From Pectobacterium colocasium (GTDB lineage: Bacteria; Pseudomonadota; Gammaproteobacteria; Enterobacterales; Enterobacteriaceae): DNA of 64,000 nt. A model generated the notes under the pieces. That model saw only the letters and a program-made list of their open reading frames with translations, made no database searches and was not told where the DNA came from. Below are positions 56,950 to 64,000 of this stretch, piece by piece. Each line of letters begins with the position of its first letter. Within the stretch, counting starts at the first letter, position 1. The position numbers and the translations under genes are program-made. The stretch lies in contig NZ_CP084032.1 in the NCBI RefSeq assembly GCF_020181655.1, positions 1,984,001 through 2,048,000 of the forward strand, in the 5' to 3' direction.

Positions 56950-58137
56950 ATGCCTTCTCACACTGTACCATCACCTCATTTGCCACTTTCGCGGCCACCT
57001 TCACGGATAGTTACGCTGGATTTCGCACGCGGCGTCGCCATCCTGGGTATTTTACTGCTGAATATTACGGCGTTTGGTTTACCGCATGCGGCATACCTCA
57101 ATCCAGCCTGGCAAGGAGAAGCCACGTTGTCCGATGCCTTGACGTGGGCGGCGATGGATCTGCTGGCGCAAGCAAAATTCCTGACACTGTTTTCTCTCCT
57201 TTTTGGTGCGGGGCTACAGCTATTGCTGCCGCGAGGGAAACGCTGGGCACATGCGCGTCTTTTCTGGCTGATGATCATCGGGCTAATTCATGCCATTTTT
57301 CTGTGGGATGGTGACATTTTGCTCGACTATGCGCTGATAGGGTTGGTGTGTTACGGCATGATTCACCATGCAGAAAGCAGCCAGTTGCTAATGCGCTCGG
57401 GGGCGGTTCTGTATCTGGTGGGAATCGGCGTGCTGTTTGTACTGAGTCAGATTCTGAGCCTGCAACCGGGGCGATTCTGGCTGCCGGGTATGGCGGATGT
57501 CACCTACGAGGCTTATTGGCGGGCGTTAGGCGGGCCGGAAGCGTGGAGTAATCGCGTCGATCTGCTCACGGAAAGCCTGTTGTCGCTGGGCGTGCAGTAC
57601 GGCTGGCTGCTGGCGGGATCGATGCTATTAGGCGCCGGGTTGATGCGCAGCGGCTGGCTGAAAGGGGAATTCAGCACGGCGCACTATCGTAAGGTGGCAC
57701 TGTGGTTGATTCCGCTGGGTGTGGCGATTAACAGTATCGGCGTGGTGGGGCAGTGGCTGGTGGACTGGGAATATCGCTGGAGCGGGCTGTTATTGCAAAT
57801 TCCACGCGAGCTGAGTTCACCCTTGCAGGCGATAGGTTATCTGGCGTTTTGCTACGGTTTTTGGGGCACGCTGTGCCAATGGCGCATCACGTACTGGATT
57901 ACGGATGTTGGGCGCATGGCGTTAACCAACTATTTGCTACAAACGCTGATTTGTGTGCTGCTGTTTAACCAGCTCGGTCTGTTTATGGCTTTCAGCCGCC
58001 TGCAATTGTTGGCGCTGGTTCCCATTATCTGGATCGCCAATCTGGTCTTTTCTCACTACTGGCTGCGCTATTTCCGTCAGGGACCGTTGGAATGGCTATG
58101 GCGCAAACTCACCCATGCGATAGGGAAAACCGAGTAG
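56950..58137 (+). CDS. yeiB: YeiB, DUF418 membrane protein
   Basis: The 395-residue protein has about ten membrane segments. It starts with a soluble Pro-rich segment, then the motif RIVTLDFARGVAILGILLLN; the C-terminal half has the DUF418 motif GRMALTNYLLQT. Function is unknown; transport or acyl transfer has been proposed for the family. Downstream of folE. Confidence 0.88.
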   Translation: MPSHTVPSPHLPLSRPPSRIVTLDFARGVAILGILLLNITAFGLPHAAYLNPAWQGEATLSDALTWAAMDLLAQAKFLTLFSLLFGAGLQLLLPRGKRWAHARLFWLMIIGLIHAIFLWDGDILLDYALIGLVCYGMIHHAESSQLLMRSGAVLYLVGIGVLFVLSQILSLQPGRFWLPGMADVTYEAYWRALGGPEAWSNRVDLLTESLLSLGVQYGWLLAGSMLLGAGLMRSGWLKGEFSTAHYRKVALWLIPLGVAINSIGVVGQWLVDWEYRWSGLLLQIPRELSSPLQAIGYLAFCYGFWGTLCQWRITYWITDVGRMALTNYLLQTLICVLLFNQLGLFMAFSRLQLLALVPIIWIANLVFSHYWLRYFRQGPLEWLWRKLTHAIGKTE

Positions 58138-58146
58138 AACAAGCCC

Positions 58147-58953
<807 letters not shown>

Positions 58954-59065
58954 CTAATCATGCCTCAAGGCTACTTTACCTGACTGGGGGACGCAAGGCG
59001 AAGGCGAGGAACGGGTTGTCTATTGATTGAATTTTCAGCGTAAGGTGAAAGGGCGTGAAAGTAAA

Positions 59066-59096
59066 ACGCCAGCCTTTCGGGCAGAAAAGCTGGCGT
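59066..59096 (-). terminator. rho-independent terminator of rimO
   Basis: On the minus strand ACGCCAGC and GCTGGCGT form the stem, followed by TTTACTTT. Confidence 0.75.
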
Positions 59097-59150
59097 GGTG
59101 GGCATACAGGTCTCGCTCCTAACCGATCGGCATGAAGCGTGATGGGCGTG

Positions 59151-60479
59151 TTAAATCCGGCTACCCCACAGATCGTATTCATCGGCGTGTTCGACTTTGA
59201 CCTTAACGATATCGCCGACTTTCACGCCAGTTTCTCCGTTCAGGTAAACCGCGCCGTCGATTTCAGGAGCGTCGGCCATGCTGCGGCCAATCGCGCCTTC
59301 TTCGTCGATTTCATCGATCAACACCAGCACTTCACGGCCAATTTTATCCTGCAAACGCTGGGTAGAAATGGCCTGCTGAAGCTGCATGAAACGATGATAG
59401 CGCTCTTCCTTGATCTCTTCCGGCACCGGATCCGGCAATGCGTTGGCGGCTGCGCCTTCGACCGGGCTGAATTTAAAACAGCCCACGCGGTCGAGTTTGG
59501 CTTCTTTCAGGAAGTCGAGCAGCATTTGGAAATCTTCTTCCGTCTCGCCAGGGAAACCGACAATGAAGGTAGAACGCAGCGTTAAATCTGGGCAGATTTC
59601 GCGCCAGCGCTTAATACGCTCCAGCGTTCTTTCTACTGCGCCGGGGCGCTTCATCAGTTTGAGAATTTTCGGGCTGGCGTGCTGGAGCGGGATATCCAGA
59701 TAAGGCAGGATTTTGCCTTCCGCCATTAATGGAATCACATCGTCTACGTGCGGGTAAGGGTAGACATAGTGCAGGCGCACCCACACACCGAGAGACGCCA
59801 GTTGCTCACACAGGCTGACCATGCTGGTCTTGACCGGCTGCCCGTTCCAGAATCCGGTACGCTGCTTCACATCTGCGCCGTACGCCGAGGTATCCTGAGA
59901 AATCACCAGCAGCTCTTTTACGCCGGCATCCACCAGACGTTTCGCTTCATCCAGCACCGAGCCGATCGGGCGGCTATCCAAATCGCCACGCATGGAAGGG
60001 ATGATGCAGAATGTACAGCGGTGGTTACAGCCTTCTGAAATTTTCAGATACGCGTAATGGCGCGGCGTGAGTTTCACGCCCTGCTCGGGAACCAGGCTGG
60101 TAAACGGGTTGTGCGTTGGTTTAGGGACATATTGATGCACGTGCGACAGCACCTGCTCGTAGCTGTGCGGGCCGGTAATTTCCAGCACTTTTGGATGCAC
60201 TTCGCGTATTTGATTTTCTTTGGCACCCAGACAGCCTGTGACGATAACTTTACCGTTCTCATTCAGCGCTTCGCCGATGGCTTCCAGCGACTCTTGTACG
60301 GCGCTGTCAATAAAACCACAGGTATTGACGATCACCAGTTCAGCGTCGTCATAGCGCGGGACGACCTGATAACCTTCAGTACGCAGTTCGGTCAGAATCC
60401 TCTCGGAGTCGACGAGGTTTTTCGGGCAGCCGAGGGAAACAAAGCCGATACGTGGTTGTGGGGGGGCGATATTGCTCAT
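59151..60479 (-). CDS. rimO: ribosomal protein S12 methylthiotransferase
   Basis: The 442-residue radical SAM enzyme has an N-terminal iron-sulfur domain ([16 protein letters not shown]), the radical SAM cluster motif CNHRCTFC and a C-terminal TRAM domain. It methylthiolates Asp89 of ribosomal protein S12. Monocistronic with its own terminator. Confidence 0.96.
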   Translation of the reverse strand: MSNIAPPQPRIGFVSLGCPKNLVDSERILTELRTEGYQVVPRYDDAELVIVNTCGFIDSAVQESLEAIGEALNENGKVIVTGCLGAKENQIREVHPKVLEITGPHSYEQVLSHVHQYVPKPTHNPFTSLVPEQGVKLTPRHYAYLKISEGCNHRCTFCIIPSMRGDLDSRPIGSVLDEAKRLVDAGVKELLVISQDTSAYGADVKQRTGFWNGQPVKTSMVSLCEQLASLGVWVRLHYVYPYPHVDDVIPLMAEGKILPYLDIPLQHASPKILKLMKRPGAVERTLERIKRWREICPDLTLRSTFIVGFPGETEEDFQMLLDFLKEAKLDRVGCFKFSPVEGAAANALPDPVPEEIKEERYHRFMQLQQAISTQRLQDKIGREVLVLIDEIDEEGAIGRSMADAPEIDGAVYLNGETGVKVGDIVKVKVEHADEYDLWGSRI

Positions 60480-60847
60480 AAGGATAAAAAATAGTCAAAG
60501 TTATGTTCGTTAGGGCAGCGATTGTACCGATGTCAACATCAAATGCCTATAAGAAGATGAGGGAGAAAGTGATAACAATGGGTATTTTTATCCACGGGAC
60601 GTAGGGGCTAATACCGCACGTTTAAGCATTGATAGGCTCAGCGAAACCACGGGGAGAGGTGTTCCTGAGAACCTCTCCCCTATTTATCTTAAAAATGGCT
60701 TTAAGTGATAAGCATGAACGGTAGGACTCACTTTCTCCGTTTTCCGGCCAAATTGTAGCGAATCATTAAGATTAGTAGTCGGAAGTGTGGATGGTAGAAG
60801 CGATGTCTGTTAGTGGCCATGCCTTCCGGTTGTGCTTTACGCCAGAT
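60480..60847. other. intergenic region with a perfect hairpin
   Basis: GGGGAGAGGT (60651-60660) pairs exactly with ACCTCTCCCC (60671-60680) around a ten-base loop, followed on the plus strand by TATTTATC. It may be a bidirectional end signal; no gene is recognised. It also carries the rimO promoter. Confidence 0.5.
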
Positions 60848-62680
60848 CTAGCTTATCCCGACAAACCCATCCGTTTGATGCCGCCACAAACGGGCATATA
60901 CCCCCTCTTGTGCCAATAAATCTCTATGGTTTCCTACTTCGACAATTCTTCCCTGTTGCATTACCACCAGACGATCCATTTTGGCAATGGTCGATAGTCG
61001 GTGGGCGATAGCGATAACGGTTTTTCCCTTCATTAAAATATCCAGATTATCCTGAATAGCGGCCTCGGCTTCCGAGTCCAGTGCTGACGTTGCCTCATCC
61101 ATAATCAAAATAGGGGCGTCTTTCAGTAAAACGCGTGCGATGGCAATACGTTGACGCTGGCCTCCCGATAATTTGATACCTCGTTCTCCTACATGTGCAT
61201 CTAGTCCTGAACGGCCTTGAGAATCGGAGATTTGCATGATGAATTCATCTGCTTGTGCATTCCTCAGCACTTGCATCAACTCTTTATCAGTGGCGTTGTA
61301 TTTACCGTACAGCAGGTTATCGCGTATCGAGCGGTGCAGCAGCGAGGTATCTTGTGTAATCATCCCGATTTGCTCCCGCAAACTTTCTTGTGTCACGTCG
61401 GCAATATTCTGGTTATCGATGAGGATACTTCCACTTTGCAGGTCATAAAGGCGAAGAAGCAATCCGACCAACGTTGACTTTCCTGCTCCAGAAGGTCCGA
61501 CGAGACCGATTTTTTCCCCTGGCCTGATGCAAAAATTTAATCCTTCAATGATGTGATGTGATGTGTTGTAACAAAAACTAACCTGCTCAAAAGTGATGGC
61601 GCCATGTTGTACCTTCAAGGCTGGTGCATTTAATTTATCGGTAATACTGATCGGCTGAGAAATCGTCTTCATGCCTTCTTGTACGATGCCAAGACTTTCG
61701 AAGATGCTATTCACCACCCACATGATCCACCCTGACATATTGGTGATACGAATTACCAAACTTGTCACTATTGCGATTGCGCCAGCGCTTAGTAACGAGT
61801 GCGTCCAGAGCCATAGCGCAAAACCGATACTACCGACGATCAGCAGACTGTTCAGCATGATGATTGTCAGGTCCATACTGGTGAGTATACGGTTGGCCAT
61901 CTGCATTTTATGCGTATGTTCTGTTATAGCGTCCCTAACGTAGCGTGCTTCAAGCATGGTGTGAGAAAACAACTTCAAAGTGAAAATGTTGGTATAGCCA
62001 TCAACGATACGCCCAATGAGTTTTGAGTTAGCCTCTGTTGATTCAATGGATCGTGCTTTCACCCGTGGCACGAAATAGCGCAGGCAGCTGATGTATAGCA
62101 CCACCCAGATAATAAGTATTACCATTAAACGCCAGTCCATTTCTGAAAGCACGAACAGCGTACTTAATACATAAATCAGCACATGCCAAATGGCCGATAC
62201 AGCCTGAACAACAGAGTCACGTAAGGCATTCCCTGTTTGCATAATGCGGTGTGTGATACGTCCGGCAAAATCACTTTGAAAGAAATTTAGGCTCTGCTTG
62301 AGTACGGTATTGTAGTGCTGCCATCGAATCATGCTTGTCATGCAAGGGTTAATTGATTGATTAGTGAGTAAATTTCGTAATCCAAGGAAGAAGGGCTGAA
62401 TGATGAGCGTAAGGGCAGCCATCCAGAGAAGTTCATTACCATGTTCACTGAAGAAGTGGTTACTGGGGGTAATGCGGATGAGATCGATGATACGGCCTAA
62501 ATAACTGAGTATAACCACGTCAATGAGCGCAGTAATCCCCCCTACGACTAACAGCGCAGTGAAGCTTGGCCATACCTGATATAGATAGTGAAAATAAAAT
62601 GGTCGTAATCTATTTGGTGGTATATCTGCTGGTGCATCGCGAAATATAGTAATCAGTTGCTCAAATCGACGATAAAGCAT
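60848..62680 (-). CDS. ABC exporter, fused membrane and ATPase domains
   Basis: The 610-residue protein has six membrane segments in the first 330 residues and a C-terminal ABC ATPase with Walker A GLVGPSGAGKST, signature LSGGQRQR and Walker B ILIMDEATSALD. It belongs to the MsbA/multidrug group and acts as a homodimer exporter. It lacks an N-terminal C39 peptidase domain. The substrate is unknown; the glycosyltransferase upstream may be linked. Confidence 0.88.
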   Translation of the reverse strand: MLYRRFEQLITIFRDAPADIPPNRLRPFYFHYLYQVWPSFTALLVVGGITALIDVVILSYLGRIIDLIRITPSNHFFSEHGNELLWMAALTLIIQPFFLGLRNLLTNQSINPCMTSMIRWQHYNTVLKQSLNFFQSDFAGRITHRIMQTGNALRDSVVQAVSAIWHVLIYVLSTLFVLSEMDWRLMVILIIWVVLYISCLRYFVPRVKARSIESTEANSKLIGRIVDGYTNIFTLKLFSHTMLEARYVRDAITEHTHKMQMANRILTSMDLTIIMLNSLLIVGSIGFALWLWTHSLLSAGAIAIVTSLVIRITNMSGWIMWVVNSIFESLGIVQEGMKTISQPISITDKLNAPALKVQHGAITFEQVSFCYNTSHHIIEGLNFCIRPGEKIGLVGPSGAGKSTLVGLLLRLYDLQSGSILIDNQNIADVTQESLREQIGMITQDTSLLHRSIRDNLLYGKYNATDKELMQVLRNAQADEFIMQISDSQGRSGLDAHVGERGIKLSGGQRQRIAIARVLLKDAPILIMDEATSALDSEAEAAIQDNLDILMKGKTVIAIAHRLSTIAKMDRLVVMQQGRIVEVGNHRDLLAQEGVYARLWRHQTDGFVGIS

Positions 62681-62821
62681 ATCTAACCCCTTGTATATTC
62701 TTCCCTGAAGAAAGCGGCCTGTTCTACTATTCCATCCAGAACATACTCAGCCGCATTTAGCGATAACCCGTGAATGTTTATATTTATGCTCAATCTGGTA
62801 GACCGTGCTTAGAGCTGGGGC

Positions 62822-64000
62822 CTAGAGGGAGAGAAAAATATCTTTTCCGACAATTCGCACGGCATGGTCATAAAAACGAGACCAAAGTGCCGTCCCTTGA
62901 CCTAAATAGGCCAGGTGCCACGGCTTGGGCGTGCTGACAAAATGGACGATAGCCGCGTTTTCATACATAGCGCTCATTGGTCGACCTGGAGGCATATAGC
63001 AGTTATATTTTTCATCCAGCGTCAGATAGAGACCACGAATCGCTTTGTTCAATGCGCACTGATCTTGAAAAATAAGGACGCTATCTGTGTCTTCACTGTA
63101 GGCAATCGCAGCTTCTATTGCGGGTAATGTAGCTGGGTGATGGAAATCCAATAGCATCACGCCAGAGTTAAAATAGCGGCCATTAGGGATACCATGCAGT
63201 GTGACTGCATGGTCAACCAGAGGGCCCATCTGGTCATGGCACGCAGCCAACGGAAATTCTTCCATATCCATATACAACAGTGGCAGCGGTGAAGATTGGA
63301 TAACTACATCGGAATCAAGATATAGGGCCCGTGCTACACCACATTGGGATAGATAACGGCTGGCATAAAGTCGAGCGTATGCCATGGTGCTCAGCATATC
63401 TCCCATGGAATTAAACCCGTAGTGTGCCCGGCTCTGATCAAGTTGCATTTGCAACGTTGAGACTACCCGTAGCGTCAAAGACGGAAATTCTCTGTTGAAG
63501 CTGCTGGCGAGTTGTCCCCATAGACCATGTGCTTCCGGCAACACGAAAATATAGATGTCAGGTAAATTTTCGCTACGCTCGATGGCGATTGCCAGCGAGA
63601 TGAGGGCGACGATAGCCGGAGCCGTGTACGCCGTATCGGCACAGAAGAAAATGGCATTTTCAGAAACGGGATGGGGTGGTGAGAGAGAAACGCCAAGCGG
63701 ATAGTATGCAGTCAAGCTTGTGCTTTCGGTTTCATCCCCCTTGTCGTCCTCACGCTGAATGCGTCGTTGTGTAGCATCTAATGTTATTAGCGCGATGCGT
63801 AATCGGATCAGATCAGGTGAGGTAAACCAGCCGTGTAACTGCTCTATAGCGCGTATCAGCCTGATGGTTTCTCCAGTCTGGGTCGCAACCAGCAAAATAC
63901 GCTTAGCGGCCTCCTGATAAGAAAAATCGAGGTTAAACCATGCTTCGAGCAAAGGTATAACATCGTTGTAACGCGCTAAACTGATCAAGCACTGGATGGC
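62822..64000 (-). CDS. glycosyltransferase family 8-like protein, partial at the right edge
   Basis: The frame runs open through the right edge (codons AIQCLISLARYND at the border), so the N-terminus is missing; about 392 residues are visible. The first 115 visible residues are helical and repeat-like. The catalytic part begins near NAIFFCADTAYTAPAIVALI and has the metal-binding DxD in ALYLDSDVVIQ and the family end motif HFVSTPKPWH. Family 8 enzymes transfer glucose or galactose. It lies 141 bases upstream of the ABC exporter, likely one unit. Confidence 0.85.
   Translation of the reverse strand, partial: AIQCLISLARYNDVIPLLEAWFNLDFSYQEAAKRILLVATQTGETIRLIRAIEQLHGWFTSPDLIRLRIALITLDATQRRIQREDDKGDETESTSLTAYYPLGVSLSPPHPVSENAIFFCADTAYTAPAIVALISLAIAIERSENLPDIYIFVLPEAHGLWGQLASSFNREFPSLTLRVVSTLQMQLDQSRAHYGFNSMGDMLSTMAYARLYASRYLSQCGVARALYLDSDVVIQSSPLPLLYMDMEEFPLAACHDQMGPLVDHAVTLHGIPNGRYFNSGVMLLDFHHPATLPAIEAAIAYSEDTDSVLIFQDQCALNKAIRGLYLTLDEKYNCYMPPGRPMSAMYENAAIVHFVSTPKPWHLAYLGQGTALWSRFYDHAVRIVGKDIFLSL

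Noticed and set aside
60651..60680. Perfect 10-bp hairpin considered as a small RNA gene
   Set aside because: No promoter-like sequence was found and the hairpin alone is not enough evidence; kept only as an intergenic note.

Overview
The window looks like a chromosomal segment of a soft-rot enterobacterium, most probably Pectobacterium. From about 11 kb onward the gene order follows the Escherichia coli yej-yei region: proL, yejM, yejL, yejK, rplY, radD, rsuA, bcr, yejG, yejFEBA, mepS, lpxT, yeiR, yeiP, yeiW, setB, fruBKA, nfo, yeiH, yeiE, lysP, cirA-like, yeiG, folE, yeiB. Lineage-specific genes are interspersed: a membrane acyltransferase-like protein, a yecH homologue, a sugar ABC transporter, hcxA, a glutathione transferase, frmA with its own LysR regulator, a chemoreceptor and an ABC exporter beside a family 8 glycosyltransferase. 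The genus is inferred from gene order and protein resemblance; no search was run.

Left end (1-11184). This is an accessory region stacked at the 3' end of tRNA-Pro(GGG), proL. The intact element (about 1272-11110) is a P4-like satellite. Reading inward from the tRNA it has a P4-type integrase, an AlpA-type regulator, a C4-type antisense RNA, an Icd-like small protein, a small unknown protein and a P4 alpha-like primase-helicase. Next comes a cluster of twelve 8-bp iterons bounded by a perfect 28-bp inverted repeat, a likely crr/origin. Then come cargo genes: a decayed DsbA-like gene, a DUF4062 (TIR-like) protein that is a candidate defence effector, a small cysteine-rich protein, a ParDE-like toxin-antitoxin pair, an orphan RelB-like antitoxin and a small unknown protein. 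To its left lies the scar of an older related element: a degenerate attachment site, a copy of the 112-bp int-proximal sequence, and an integrase N-terminus fused to a broken second copy of the same ParE toxin.

Core block 1 (11.2-27.8 kb). These genes cover envelope and lipid control (YejM/LapC), nucleoid (YejK), translation and ribosome modification (L25, RsuA), DNA repair (RadD), drug efflux (Bcr), the YejABEF peptide importer and the murein endopeptidase MepS.

Core block 2 (28-43.3 kb). This block holds lipid A modification (LpxT), YeiR, the EF-P-like YeiP, sugar efflux (SetB), the fructose PTS operon fruBKA behind two palindromic Cra operators, endonuclease IV, the YeiH/YeiE divergent pair, the lysine permease LysP and a Fur-box-preceded CirA-type TonB receptor.

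Right part (43.8-64 kb). It contains a D-2-hydroxyacid dehydrogenase, a two-gene ribose-type ABC transporter without a binding protein, HcxA, and formaldehyde detoxification (frmA and yeiG/fghA under an apparent LysR regulator). These are followed by a chemoreceptor with a sigma-28 promoter and CheR-docking tail, folE-yeiB, sanA, rimO, and an ABC exporter plus glycosyltransferase running off the right edge.
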